64,000 nucleotides of DNA from Cepaea nemoralis (GCA_014155875.1 JACEFZ010027086.1:1-64000); one strand, 5' to 3'; shown: positions 52,713 through 64,000, counted from the stretch's first letter. Notes: generated from the letters alone by a model not told the origin. Numbers and translations are program-made.

Positions 52713-55700
52713 GACAAGTTCGATTGAGACAGAGGACCTAGTTAGTAGTGTTCTCTGGAAATATATCTTGAATAATAAATATACAAGATAAAGGATATGA
52801 TATTGCACGTTTTTGTCTAGAGGTCTCTCAAATGAGATAATCATTCCCGCAATAGCCCCTTTGGAGAACCATTTTTCCCTTGGCTCTGAACCCCCACTGT
52901 GAGACTACCAAGTATCTACACAGAAATTTATAAAAGAAGAAAAAGGTTCCCTCAAGCCCAAAAGGAGATCTGAACTATTAGCCCCTGTACAATTGAGGAT
53001 CCATTTCACTCATTATAATGTTGCCAGTGTGCTATTCGTCCGTCACATTAGATCTTCCCTTATTTTGTTTGTGTCAAAAGTGACCTATATCAGTTGCCCA
53101 AGTATACCTTAGGACTGTTGGATTCAATATTAGTCGACAAACTCAACAATAACTGCACATATCTGTTGAACAACACATCTACATGACAGGTTCTTGACAA
53201 AAGTGGGACATACATTCACATAGAATAGTTTACACCACACTTGTACAAGACATACATCATGAGAGATACTTGACAACATTTATACAAGACTTTTCACAAT
53301 ATCTGTAACCAACCACAGTAACTTTAAGACATTCTCCTGAGACATGTACTTAAAACACTGGTTCAGTAACATTCTTTATTCAGCTGATGGTGGGTCGAGT
53401 GAAGACCAAGGGTTCATCTTTTGCCATGTCAACACTTCAATACGTACATACAAAATGTACAAATATGCCGGACATGCATACAGATAAACATGATACATCA
53501 ACTCCTAATTTAATCCACCAACTGATCAATATACTCTCCTCCTCCTCTCCAATCTCTAACTACACCACTCATTTACTGTATCTATCATCAATTCTTGTCT
53601 CTTGGGAATTTTATAAAATCCTATCATGGGAAACTTAAGGGAGGAACTACTGTTCTGGATCAGTTGCATCCTGTTATCATCAGCAATTGATGTTGGGAAA
53701 GCTCCAGGTAGCAGACTTCCTATAATAAGTTCCATGGCAGATTATTTCCTCTTGAGAACAGAATTTGGGATGATGGTACTGAATCTCACTGTTGACCAGA
53801 CTGTCACTGATGAATGTGAATGATGTCACTGGGGTACTTCAAATGGTTGAGGATAGCAGCACTCTCCTGACATTGGGAGATGTATACTCGGTACATGTAG
53901 AACATGACTTGTCGAAGAGACCCAGGATTATGAACAAAGTCCAATATATTACAGCACTTCACTTGGCTAGTCTAACCTCACCTACTCTTCAAGTCTTCAT
54001 TCACAATCACTGTGTGAGCACCAGGCTGGTTATTCTCCAAGTTAAGTCTCAGATGAACAATCATTGCAAGTTACTTCACCAGGTCTATGAATGTAGTTAT
54101 TAACAAGAGACTTGATTTTAATTTCTCAGATGACATTGATAGAATAAATGATCACTGTCCTGATCACTATAAGAATCACTATAATCACATTAATGGATTA
54201 TTCAGAACTGTTTGTCTCCCCATTTTCATTCAGCGGTTAGAGAGCTGAGATACAAGCCTCCAAGAAATTCCTACATTTTGGATTCTATGAGAATAAGTGT
54301 TCCATTGGGGCACAGGTTTACTTTCCATGAGCCTGACCGAGACAAACTGTAGACAGGGGTCTTCTTCATTAAAGAGCATGGTTCACTGTGCACCAAGACA
54401 GATTCACCAATGTCGACCATTCCTGCTTTCTGTTTAAAAACAGTTACTTTCATTTGACTGGGGCCAAAGGTTGTCATGAAAATAAAAGCTGGCAATTCAG
54501 CCTGTGTTCATCTGTGATTTTCCCTGGATTACACTTATAGGGAGTAGTTCTGGGTCTTGGGACTTCTGGTTAGTTGTCCCAGATGATATATGAAGGCCTC
54601 TCCACCATCCTCTGTTCTCTGTTGATATACAAAATGGCACAACATCTCTTTACATTTGTTAAAGGAAAATGTTATCATAATCAACATACACAGATGGAAA
54701 TGGGGAGGTTAAGGGAGGGTGTTGACCAAACACACCTCTCCTGGTTTGATGATGAAGTGTATTTCACTCTGATGTACTGTGGGTGATATGTTTTCATTAT
54801 TCACCTTTATCTGTGGCAATCACAAGCCTATATGCTGAGACAGGGTAGCTTAACACAACTACAAGCATTTATGTTGTCCTAGTTCTTACAATGTTTAAAC
54901 CACAGTAGACCTGGGCACAACGAGGAACAGACACAGTAAAGCAAGCACTATAAGGCAAGCAGCATGAGCAAGCATTGTGTCATAGCAACATGAGACAGGC
55001 ATTGTGAATCAGCACATGAACAGGCATGTTGAGGAAAATGGAAAATACTTCCCCAATTAGCAGACCAGACATCCATTCCAATGGTTGTGATGTTGGTGCA
55101 TGAATGTCCTATTCCATACACACTCACACAGCAATGCCAGACCTCACCTCTTTCAGACCAGACTTGGCTCACAAGTACATCATCATCATCATCATGTGCT
55201 CTTCCCCACTGAGTAATGTCCATATCTACTACAGTAGGTAAAGAAGCCAAATTGCATAAGCAATTGTTCTCATATGCACCAAAGCACATATGGGGAAAAC
55301 ATGTTTAGTCCTTGTAAATTTGCATGAGCCATACAGTATATTCAGCCAACTAAGACACAGGTTCACACACCTATTGTCCTTTTAGGAACTAGTTTATATG
55401 AACCAACCAACAGTAGAGGTACCAGTGTAATACTTCAGAGAGAAATTTTATTAATTCTCTTGAGCGTAATCTAGCCACAAGGCATCACAGGAACTTTGCA
55501 ATTCTGGCGTGCCATACACGTCCTGCTTACATATGGATATTGAAGCATCTTTCCGTCTACTAATGTGAGAGGCTACTTATTAAATCACCAACTCACGCAC
55601 TCCAACATTCTCAGCATTTACAAAGGAACTTGTACATGTTTACATCACACATTCCAATCCAGACTGCCAAATGTTAACTCGCAAGAGCAGTGTACAGTTG

Positions 55701-55715
55701 GGTTAAGAATGAGTC
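52713..55715. other. Quiet 3-kb region, nothing identified
   Basis: No SINE, LINE or satellite in the window matches this stretch, apart from an (ATC)n run near 55180. Frames at 53792-54103 (+) and 54271-54495 (-; contains KVTVFKQKAGMVDIGESVLV and WKVNLCPNGTLILIES) are the only ones with a protein-like residue mix. I recognise no family. It could be single-copy DNA or an unfamiliar old element. Confidence 0.35.
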
Positions 55716-56289
55716 ATGCCAGGCATTAAGAATGCACAAAGGGTTTGCGAATTTGCATTGAGTGTAATTTACAATCATCAAGCATACGCAACCAGTCACA
55801 ACAAGGGAATGATATGCACTTGGAGTATACAGCGTGGGAAACCTGACAGGTTGAAGAAGCAGTATTCAGAATACTGGCACACAGAAGTTCTGTTTTCACT
55901 TTCACATTTTCTTCATAAAATACTCTTATATTCTTCTCTTTCGTTCACTAGGCATAACCACAACATTAAAGTATGTTTTAAAGTGGTACCTGTTATTCCA
56001 GAGAACAATATTTTACTGAATCTTTAAGGGCATTTTGGGTCCCCACATCACAAATAGCGACTGCTCCGGGTGGAATCCTGGCTCAAACTACCAGATATTC
56101 AAATGTGGCCTAGTGAATAGCGTGGGCTGCCACGTATTAGCCAATGAAAAAGCGAGCGTATACCGCTGCCCTACCCCACCGCGTTCTGGAACCTACGAAT
56201 CTAAGAATAGTCCTGCTATCTGGATGGTCTCCGTTCAAAGTTAAAAGTATTTTTATGAATGTGTTGGACTGGGAATGTGGATGTCTGAT
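55716..56289. other. Unassigned sequence
   Basis: Nothing recognised. A minor frame at 56035-56244 has no family. Confidence 0.35.
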
Positions 56290-57030
56290 CCATCATGTCA
56301 CAGTACTCCAGCATGGCCTGGCACGAAGATGAAACTAAATCTTTGTCAGACGAGACCGCTCCAGAGACAGCAACCACCCTTTTCGGATCCACTCCATCTC
56401 TATCCTCTTGAGCATGCTCATTGAGTCGCTGATGACACATGCCCTAGTGAATGTCTGTGTCTCGAGCCATGTTATTGCTTTACTTACTGTCCATGACTTT
56501 CATAGTCAAGCTACTTGTGGTCTCAGCAAAAGCACCAGAGTCCTCCTTCACAATTCTCCCTCCGGCCCGCGCCGTAAAAACCCATGAGCTTCTCACATGT
56601 CGGACGACCCACCAATCTGTGTAAATGACAACATCACCGTCTAAGGAATTCTACAAAATCAACGCTTGCACTTCTGCCTCCCCCGCAGCCGGATTTTCTT
56701 GTCTGCATTTCTGTCTAGTTGGATGCAAACTGAAAAGGGCGTCCAGAAATCTGTTGGCACTTGTACCCACTCCTAGCCAGGTTCTAAGTCCTCCAGTGAA
56801 CACACGTGTTGAAGAATGTCTTCGGCTTGACCCATTCATGACTTTCCTCTTTTTAACCTGCTGCCCTTTACCTTCCTAACTCTGAGGTTGGCACGTGCTC
56901 TGCAAATTTGTAGTTTGTCTTCAATGGTTGGAAAATCAAGAAGGTAGCGCATCGCCCTGCATGCTGTATCTCTTGTACATCCAAAAATAATGGCAAGATT
57001 AAGGGGACACAAACTAGGGTAAGACAATTA
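56290..57030 (-). pseudogene. LINE-delta RT C-terminus and RNase H, degenerate
   Basis: Minus-strand order: LAIIFGCTRDTACRAMRYLL, then DFPTIEDKLQICRARANLRV (57020-56870), the RT connection block seen at 35309. A decayed stretch follows, then TFTRACVISDSMSMLKRIEM, EWIRKGWLLSLERSRLTKI (56460-56330), an RNase H segment with the catalytic Asp of SDS retained. A frameshifted PGHAGV-like remnant ends it. Stops and frameshifts are frequent. Confidence 0.75.
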
Positions 57031-57049
57031 AGTACATATCTAGTAGGAC

Positions 57050-57175
57050 TTGGCCACACGGCATGGCCGAGACAAGAATAAGGAGCTGATCCACAACTCC
57101 GAGGATCGTGTGAGAAAGTGAAAAATGACCGCTCACGCTTATCGATTTGGCTGATGATGATGATGAATGATATTG
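57050..57175 (+). mobile_element. LINE-alpha 3' terminus with (GAT)n
   Basis: ACGGCATGGCCGAGACAAGA, AGGAGCTGATCCACAACTCC, GAGGATCGTGTGAGAAAGTG and ATGACCGCTCACGCTTATCG end in GCTGATGATGATGATGAATG. It aligns with 37930-38045 and 43262-43385. Confidence 0.75.
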
Positions 57176-57832
57176 ATTCTCTTGATTTTTAAACCCAATG
57201 TTTGTTTGTTTGTTTGTGTTTGTTTGTTTGTTTGTTATTGTTTGGTCTTTTTTTTTATTTGTTTTATTTTGTATAGCAGAGTGGGGTTCATATCTTTAGA
57301 TCAAAGTGGGTCGTGAGGAACGCAGTGTGAGAAGCATTGTGTTCAGCAAACGGTTTCCTACAATAAACACGTGAATAGTGCTCGTTTAAACGGACAAGAC
57401 TGGGGGCTGTTTGGACAGGCTTGAACTGGAGAGGGCGAAGAAATAATAAAACCTTGCTTCTTTTTCCTATCGGATTGCCTCCCACCGGGCGGAGAACAGG
57501 GCGTACTTTCCTTGATGGTAAGAACAACAAGATCCACTTACGACAAATTAAGACATTTGTCTTTGGTGGCTTCTGGGCACTGGGTGTCCTGATGTTGTGA
57601 GTGTAAATATGAAACTTATACCGTTGAATTGAACACCTAGTTGTATTACCGAATTTTCTTAATTGAGTGTTAGACGTTGTTGCATTCTGAATTGTTCGTA
57701 ATTTTACACTCCTCCTGTGTGTCCAGTATTTTGTCTGTTTATTAAGGGAGAGTTGGATCTGGGCTTGTAACCTCACATATGCGACTTAGTTTTTCATTCT
57801 CACGAAATAGTTATATTTGATGTTGTTGGTTG
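57176..57832. other. Unassigned with (GTTT)n
   Basis: An interrupted (GTTT)n run lies at about 57202-57240. Otherwise nothing is recognised. A 162-codon minus-strand frame (57288-57776) has no domain I can name. Confidence 0.4.
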
Positions 57833-57835
57833 TGG

Positions 57836-57926
<91 letters not shown>

Positions 57927-57928
57927 AA
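57833..57928 (+). repeat. (GAT)n microsatellite, about 31 units
   Basis: A clean trinucleotide run between unique flanks. Confidence 0.97.
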
Positions 57929-58031
57929 AGACGATGAGTAGCTGTTAAACTACTTCAATAGTGTCGAAGAGTCTGTAGTGTTTGTGTGAAGCTTTAACAG
58001 TAATTATTAGCGCTTTATAGACAGACTCTCA

Positions 58032-58032
<1 letters not shown>

Positions 58033-58070
<38 letters not shown>

Positions 58071-58640
58071 GAGGAGGGAGTGAGAGAGAAAGAGAGTGAG
58101 TGAGAGAGAGAGTGAGAGAGGGAGTGAGAGAGAGAGTGATGAGAGAGAGAGTAAGAGAGAGAGTGAGAGAGAGAGTATGAGAGAGAGTGAGAGAGAGAGT
58201 GAGATAGAGTGAGCGAGAGAGTGAGAGAGAGTGAGTGAGTGAGACAGAGAGAGTGAGAGAGAGTGAAAGAGTGAAAGAGAGTGAGAGAGAGAGTGTGTGA
58301 CAGAGAGTGAGAGTGAGAAAGAGAGATAGAAGAGAGAGACAGAGTGAGAGAGAGAGAGTGACAGAGAGGGAGAGTGAGAGAGAGAGTGAGAGAGAGAGAA
58401 AAAATATATGCACACTACACACAAACACACACACATACATACACACACGCACACACCCACACACGCACACACCCACACGCACACACCCACCCACCCACCC
58501 ACAGACAGACAGACAGACAGTCAGACAGACAGACAAACAGACAGACACACACACACATAATACATAATTGCATGCATGACCACCTACCCACCTACCCACT
58601 TACACCCCCCACACACACACACACACACACATACACACGC
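58033..58640 (+). repeat. (GA)n then (CA)n/(GACA)n low-complexity block
   Basis: Interrupted (GA)n with GAGTGAGA motifs (58033-58400) passes into ACACACAC/CACCCACC, then (GACA)n (58500-58545) and (CA)n to about 58632. Minus-strand SLSLSL frames of up to 194 codons are artefacts. Confidence 0.95.
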
Positions 58641-59430
58641 TGCGCGAACTCACTCAGACACTGCACTGCACGCCGGCACGTTTATTTCTCGAGTTTATGT
58701 GTTACATTCAGGCTTATTCATGTTTAATTTACATTAACACAACAACGCAAATGTCTAAATAAGTGTTTTATCCTATGTGTGTTGTATTTGTTCACACATG
58801 CATAACATTACATATGCCTGTAGTCGTGGCTTGTATTTATTCCACGCTGACATAACATCACATATGCCTCTAGATGTGTCTCATCATATGCGTTGATTGT
58901 TCATGTTTTAAAGTCGTGAGGCACTAGTAGTCAAATGCACGTACGAAGGATTCTTGTTCGTAATCCGATAGTTACGCTGTTGGAGGTGAATCGTTTCTTA
59001 TTCGCAGATCTAATTGTGTTATCATTCTTGCTACTTTCATATTCTGCTATACTTCGGCCTAAATGATAGCAATTTCAGTATTATTCGATGTTTTATCCTT
59101 CTGCCGTTACTGTAAATGCATTTGGAGTTATGGCTATTGAATGCACATATCTGTACATGTCTAATTTCACTGGGTTGTTTATCTTGCTCTGGGGTGTTTG
59201 TGTAGTGACCGCAACAATAGACTGATCATCATGTAGGAGGAACCTGACAGTAATACATAGTTCGTTTAGATTGAACTCTAGTACACTTTTTTTTCCACAT
59301 GTGTAAAGCGTATCCATTCAGAATATGTGTAATCATGTCATGACGGCGCTGTAACAGGCCTGTTACAAATCCTGTAGTATAAACAAGTACAAACACAAGA
59401 TGAATTTTTTGTTGAAACCTGTTTCCTTGT
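58641..59430. other. Unassigned AT-rich sequence
   Basis: It contains two near-copies of CATAACATNACATATGCCT (about 58801 and 58850), otherwise nothing recognised. Confidence 0.4.
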
Positions 59431-59437
59431 GAACATT

Positions 59438-59593
59438 TGTTCTTGTTCTTGTTCTTGTTCTTGGTCTTGTTGTTGTTGTTGTTGTTGTTGTACTTCTTCT
59501 TCTTCTTTTTCTTCTTCTTCTTCTTCTTCTTCTTCTTCTTCTTCTTCTTCTTCTTCTTCTTCTTCTTCTTCTTCTTCTTCTTCTTCTTCTTCT

Positions 59594-59643
<50 letters not shown>

Positions 59644-59775
59644 TCCTCCTCCTCCTCCTCCTCCTCCTCCTTTTCTTCTTCTTCTTCTTCGTTTTCCACC
59701 TTTTCCTCCTCCGGCCCCTCCGCCTCCTCCCCCTCCCGTTTCTTCTACTTATTCTTCTTCTTCTTCTTTTTCGTT
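59438..59775 (+). repeat. Triplet-repeat cluster (TTG, TTC, CTG, CCT)
   Basis: (TTGTTC)n and (TTG)n (59438-59490), (TTC)n (about 59491-59598), (TGC/CTG)n (about 59598-59640), (CTC)n (59641-59670), then interrupted TTC/CCT. Long homopolymer frames on both strands are artefacts. Confidence 0.95.
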
Positions 59776-60039
59776 CCTATTGCGAGAGAGGCTAATCCCC
59801 ACTTATATGCACACCTCACTGAATAGTTTGTCCATTTTCGGCATGCTTGTGTGTACGGTTTAAATTGTCTAAATAGTTTCCATTCAATGTAGCGGGCTCT
59901 ACCCGCTGGTGGATGTTTGTTCCTACTAACTTTGTCTGCGCTGATGCCTAACGGTCTACTCCTTACGTTTTCTTATCGCTCACAATTTGTACACGAGACT
60001 CACGTTCTTACCCATATCCGAGAAGACTATGTGTCCAGT
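59776..60039. other. Unassigned sequence
   Basis: Nothing recognised. Confidence 0.4.
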
Positions 60040-60200
60040 CCCACCCATGAGATCATGGGGACGTGGGATATCATGAGATATCAATGGTTCAAGGGGAACT
60101 TCCCAGCCCTATGCTCAGCTCGAACCCGGTCCTTCCTGATCGCGAGGCGACCACGGTTACCTGTTAGCCACGGCTGTCCGCTTGTAGTGACAACACGTCA
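60040..60200 (-). mobile_element. tRNA-like SINE head, unplaced family
   Basis: The minus strand reads GTGGCTAACAGGTAACCGTG (box A-like), then GACCGGGTTCGAGCT (box B) about 35 bp on, then GGGCTGGGAAGTTCCCCTTG. The body is not one of the four families above. Confidence 0.5.
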
Positions 60201-60239
60201 ACCAACAATTCGATATGCAATGTTAATTTAATAACATCA

Positions 60240-60354
60240 AGTTATTATTATTATTATTATTATTATCATAAAATATCATTATTATTATTAATATTATTGT
60301 TGTTGTTGTTGTTTCTGCTGCTGCTGTTGCTGCTACGGCTGCTACTGCTGATGC

Positions 60355-60406
<52 letters not shown>

Positions 60407-60418
60407 GGTGGTGGTGTA
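60240..60418 (+). repeat. (ATT)n, (GTT)n, (GCT)n, (GGT)n triplets
   Basis: Successive triplet runs differ by one base each (ATT to GTT to GCT and GTT to GGT), again suggesting mutation followed by expansion. Confidence 0.95.
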
Positions 60419-60929
60419 TCAACCACATCGTTGGAGTTGTTCACTCCTCTACGACATCAAGAATTTGGTGAATATTGATGATTAGGTTTCCACGCCGCCG
60501 TGCCAGCATCACACGAATTTCATGAGGTCTATAAACCTGAGTGCAATGTTTAGATTCTATGTGCCTAACCCATTGGTGGAGAATCGCTTCAACTCACTTA
60601 GAGTATCCACGGGAGAAAGTTGTGTCGTTCTCCACAGGCTTCATCACAGCGGAGAAGGTGAACCTTACGGAAAAAGTAAACTACAGTGCAAATCACTTAA
60701 GGCGACCTTGGATGTGGCGAAGTTATGATGTGAAGAAAATAAGTTTACTGTACGTTGTAAATGCATTACTATATGTTTGAACTCTTATAAGAGGAATTTC
60801 TGACAAGAAGAACTAAATCTTGGTCCCATGCGAGTTCGCTTTATCAGGTCTGCACTGCTTCCTTTTTCACCTTATGAATCGTATTGGATATATCGTGCTT
60901 TATCCATATTTATAGACCAATCGGAACAC
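60419..60929. other. Unassigned sequence
   Basis: Nothing recognised. Confidence 0.4.
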
Positions 60930-61118
60930 GGCGGGTCATGTGGTCACTATCACAGTTGCCGGCTTTACTTCCCAGGAAATTTCCTGGCATACGTTTCAAG
61001 CCGGGTCGAAGGGAAGCCCAGGTCAAAGCAAAAATACCTGGCTTCCAAGGGAATTCGAACACATGCCCAGCGAGCCGGCAGGCAAGCGTGCTAGCAAAGC
61101 GATACCGAGCCTCCGGAA
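60930..61118 (-). mobile_element. SINE-D copy
   Basis: On the minus strand: CGGAGGCTCGGTATCGCTTT (box A region), GTGTTCGAATTCCC (box B), TTTGACCTGGGCTTCCC, ATGCCAGGAAATTTCCTGGG and AGTAAAGCCGGCAACTG. The order matches 16609. Confidence 0.75.
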
Positions 61119-61199
61119 CGTTGGGGAAACAAAACACAAATCCCGAAATAGAAGCCTGTCACGGGTCTGAGGTGTGTTAGGACCGTGACATGTTGTAGG

Positions 61200-61322
61200 C
61201 CTGAATGAACAAAGGGATAGGTTTCCAGTATATCTCTCCCCTAGCTGGTGACGAACGGTAGCGTCGAACCCACACCCGATCTCGCACATGACTTTATTAG
61301 CGTAGCTCCCTAGCAACTACAC
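61200..61322 (-). mobile_element. tRNA-like SINE head
   Basis: The minus strand reads GTAGTTGCTAGGGAGCTACG, then GATCGGGTGTGGGTTCGACG and CTACCGTTCGTCACC. A box B-like GGGTTCGAC is clear. The body is not matched elsewhere. Confidence 0.45.
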
Positions 61323-61749
61323 TCGAGTAGATAAGAAGAAATCATCTCTTTCCAACGCCATTTTTCATATAGTATGACACTTTAGTGACTCTCTTCGCTC
61401 TATTTTCGATTCAAGTCAGTCCTGGTTGCCAGTTCCTACTGAACTCACTACACTTATTTCATCTTCATCATCGTGACAGTGAATCTATTTTTCATTTTAT
61501 CTTTCTCGATCTATTGCATTGTATGGGAAAGTATACTCCAGGGCGCTTTTTCAAAACTTCTTTCATAACCAGTGAAGCCGAAGAATTAAGGATTCACTGG
61601 ATCATTATTTCGGCTAACAATCGAAATGTGCATGTCTGGTGCCCATTCTTTTACGAAAGTCAATTTGGTTTTCTTCGCAGTTAATAATCTCTCTCACTAT
61701 CTATCCTTCATTGTGGAAACTTGAACATAATGATAGGACTTGTAATAGA
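61323..61749. other. Unassigned sequence
   Basis: The frame 61385-61684 has no recognisable domain. No repeat matched. Confidence 0.35.
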
Positions 61750-61751
61750 TA

Positions 61752-62985
61752 CGAGAGGGATTCAAATGAAAACTGACATTTTTTATTTTTAATTTTTAAA
61801 TACATTCTGAAAAAGTACAGAACAAATGTATGATGTATGCAGTCACCACTGCTTTCAATGCAAGTCCTGCAGCGCCGATAAAAAGCTTGAATTCCTGAAG
61901 AACAATATGCTCTTGGTCGCGCGTGTAACCATTCATGCACCACCTCCTGTGCTTCTTCACCGGACTGAAAAGCCTTACCTCTCAATGTTTTTTTGAGTTG
62001 TCCAAACAGGTGGAATTCACTTGGTGCTAAGTCTGGCGAGTAGGGGTGAAGTAGTAGACACTTAAAGTGGAGGTCTTCGATGGTTTCTACCGTTGCACGG
62101 GCAGTATGAGTTGAGCGTTATCGTGTTTCAAGAGGACACCTTTAGTCAGAAATCCACGTCATTTGGGTTTGATTGCGGGTCAAAGATGATTCCTGAGAAG
62201 ATATGTATACGTATCATTGGTGACAGATTTCCTTCTTGGTATATAGTGCTCTAAAATATCGCCTCCTTCATCCCAAAAGAGAGTCAGCATAACCTTACCT
62301 GCAGATGGCTGAGAAAAGTCTTTGGTTTCGGTGAGGATGAATGGCGCCTTCCTAGCTCGCTCTCTTCGCTTCCGGCTTGTGGTGGTGAACCGACGTTTCA
62401 TCTCCAGTAACAATTCTTGATAGGAAACCATCACCTTCTGCTTCACAGAACTGCAAAAGTTCTTGACGTGGTTGTTTCAAGTCTGGGGTAAGCAGCCGTG
62501 GCTCGCATCTTGCAGACACTTTGCGGTACTGTAGCACATCATGGAAGATATGGTAATCTGAACCTTGACTGATGTCAAATATGCAATCGACTCTGGGGGT
62601 CATTACTCGGTGTGCCTGACCCGGACTTGATCAGTCTGCCACAGAAGTCACGCTGTTTTGAAACGTCCTACTCAGTTCATACACTTGCTGGACTGACAGT
62701 AGTGCATCACCATACTGGACCTCCATTCGCCGATGAATTGTTATAGGTTTCACTCCGTCGCTGATCAAAAACCGGCTAACAGAACGCTGCTCCTCCTTGG
62801 TGCATGTCAAAAGTGAGGCGGCCATCTTTAAACTGTCCATATGACGTCACCGTGTTCGTCTGCTCTATCATGTCTCGTGCTCAACATGTTTGAAATCCTT
62901 AACAACATTATTGACAAGTTACACGACTGGAGTGGTTATTGTAATATATATGACACTTTTAAGGTGTTCATTTGAATTAAGCTTC
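61752..62985 (-). mobile_element. Mariner 3, full-length but broken
   Basis: The left end (CGAGAGGGATTCAAATGAAA) and the reverse complement of the right end (GAAGCTTAATTCAAATGAAC) are diverged inverted repeats. TA flanks both (61750-61751; 62986-62987). The TTCAAATGAA core and both protein termini place it in the same family as mariner 2, which is a deletion derivative of such an element. Confidence 0.85.
61790..62840 (-). pseudogene. Mariner 3 transposase, catalytic Asp replaced
   Basis: The N-terminal HTH region is open at 62631-62840: FLISDGVKPITIHRRMEVQY, then LLSVQQVYELSRTFQN. A second frame (62352-62603) holds RIVTGDETSVHHHKPEAKRA with D1 (62400-62402), where Ser replaces the usual Trp. 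The next (62180-62446) has GKVMLTLFWDEGGDILEHYI. D2 lies at 62120-62122 (VLLKHDNAQL). The third position reads SPDLAPSEFHLFG, so D3 is Glu (62016-62018). D2-D3 distance is one base short of 34 residues plus one, showing a frameshift. The tail is FYRRCRTCIESSGDCI (61840-61890). It is inactive. Confidence 0.88.
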
Positions 62986-62987
62986 TA

Positions 62988-63855
62988 TTTCATATTAAGC
63001 TAACTGCGCAATTGTTCGCATTTCTTTCTGTATTATTTCTCGTGTTATGAGTTGAAAATTGATGTACTATCAGTCGGCTGTCATCTTGGAATTTCTGTGA
63101 TGGTTCCCTCGCTGGTATAAGTCGGTCAATGGGTGGCATTAATAATCCAGGAGCTTTGAAGTCAGGAAGTCTAGAGAAGTGATATGTCAAATTCTGGCCT
63201 CGTTATCGAACCTGCATCGTCAAGTCAATTGATATCTTCTAGAATCGTTGTCAGGTTGGGAAATTCTAGAGGTTTCTGTTTCATAGCACACCATTCCCGC
63301 ATCTCTGTTGTTTCCCTCCCATGTCTGAATTGTCGGTTCACTTATATCCAGAATTATCATTTAGTTTTCTATTCGTTGTTTTTATTTATTTGTTTGTTTT
63401 CAGTAGAAAATATCTAATCGATTCGTTACGTTCATTTTTTTTTTTTTTTGGGTATTGATTAATATACACCTTTTCTCGAGCCTATTTATATTCTTTATCT
63501 ATTTCGGTTGTAATCTTTGTGTATTTTGCCATCCAATGTCTGCTTTCAGGTTTTCATGTACGATGCTCTTCCATTCTATTTAAATTCTCATTGTTCCCCA
63601 GTTCTCTGTCACCTTTCCTATTTCTACTGGCTGGTTCTTCTGTTATGTTTATTACATCTATCTGGTTATGTTGCTATTGGTTACCATATCTTGGTATGTT
63701 ACTTTGTAAGTTGTAAATGGAGCTATTAACATTATTCTGGAAATCTCTTTTACTCGTAATTTCGCTTTCATCTTTTAGTTTTGTTTTTGATGCAAAATGT
63801 CGTTTTAGTGCTTGGGGTATTTCGTGTTCAACTTGTCTTTATATCATAGCTGCAG
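62988..63855. other. Unassigned AT-rich sequence
   Basis: It contains a poly-T run near 63437-63449. No domain or repeat recognised. Confidence 0.4.
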
Positions 63856-63856
63856 T

Positions 63857-63977
63857 TTCTTCTTCTTCTTCTTCTTCTTCTTCTTCTTCTTCTTCTTCTT
63901 CTTCTTCTTCTTCTTCTTCTTCTTCTTCTTCTTCTTCTTCTTCTTCTTCTTCTTCTTCTTCTTCTTTTTCTTCTTCA
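63857..63977 (+). repeat. (TTC)n tract
   Basis: About 40 TTC units, nearly pure, with one TTTTTC interruption near the right end. Confidence 0.97.
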
Positions 63978-64000
63978 ATTTTTTAAAGGTTGTTCATGAT

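Noticed and set aside
57288..57776. 162-codon minus-strand frame
   Set aside because: Basic, low-information residue mix with no recognised motif. There is no support beyond openness.
58015..58599. 194-codon SLSLSL/THSLS minus-strand frame
   Set aside because: Produced by (GA)n and (CA)n low-complexity sequence.

Overview
The window is eukaryotic and most likely comes from a repeat-rich metazoan genome. An arthropod, probably an insect, is my best guess; a mollusc or other invertebrate is not excluded. The grounds are several mariner-family DNA transposons (DD34D signature), tRNA-derived SINEs, many 5'-truncated non-LTR retrotransposons of several lineages, nested pogo-like and hAT elements, and large mini- and microsatellites. 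There is no bacterial-style gene packing. I see no intact protein-coding gene, no convincing functional tRNA or rRNA gene, and no host gene that I can recognise. Every long open frame is either a decayed transposon protein or a stop-free tandem repeat.

Family names used below are local to this window. SINE-A, -B, -C and -D are four recurring short elements, most with tRNA-like heads (box A/box B). LINE-alpha has an EEP endonuclease with WNVRTL and a YADD reverse transcriptase, and its 3' end runs into (GAT)n. LINE-beta has a C-terminal FRAKIGLISH zinc-finger-like tail. LINE-gamma is CR1/Jockey-like, with WNNLPQEIKD near its end and a 3' terminus TTTGAAAATAAAG. LINE-delta carries an RNase H domain (I-group). 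LINE-epsilon is a further RT C-terminus.

Layout. 0-2.7 kb: unassigned sequence with one SINE-A. 2.7-9.0 kb: degenerate and homogenised minisatellites (29, 32 and 59 bp), with an embedded SINE-C and a deleted mariner. 9.0-12.8 kb: SINE and LINE fragments, a 60-bp tandem repeat that looks derived from a SINE-D tail, and a 171-bp duplication. 12.8-16.5 kb: a nested stack in which LINE-alpha carries a pogo-like element, itself carrying a hAT element, plus a LINE-beta insertion. 16.6-25 kb: SINEs, a 1.65-kb (ATGT)n array, (TCTG)n/GT-rich composites and a (TTC)n tract, plus a LINE-alpha RT carrying a SINE-A with a perfect target-site duplication. 25.8-30.1 kb: a nearly complete mariner pseudogene, a deleted mariner, and a 38-bp satellite split by LINE-gamma. 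30-36.4 kb: two copies of an unidentified element (X), one occupied by SINE-A, then SINEs, a 22-bp satellite and LINE-delta. 36.4-43.4 kb: LINE-alpha ends and a 5-kb 33/27-bp minisatellite. 44-52.7 kb: a purine-rich tract, SINEs and LINE ends. 52.7-55.7 kb: a quieter stretch with nothing recognised. 56-64 kb: LINE-delta, simple repeats, SINEs and a third, full-length but broken mariner.

The features do not form a pathway. What the window records is insertion, nesting and tandem amplification. The most informative parts are the nested stack, the occupied/empty SINE site, LINE-gamma 3' ends that continue into different tetranucleotide microsatellites, and a satellite array whose probable unamplified precursor lies beside it.
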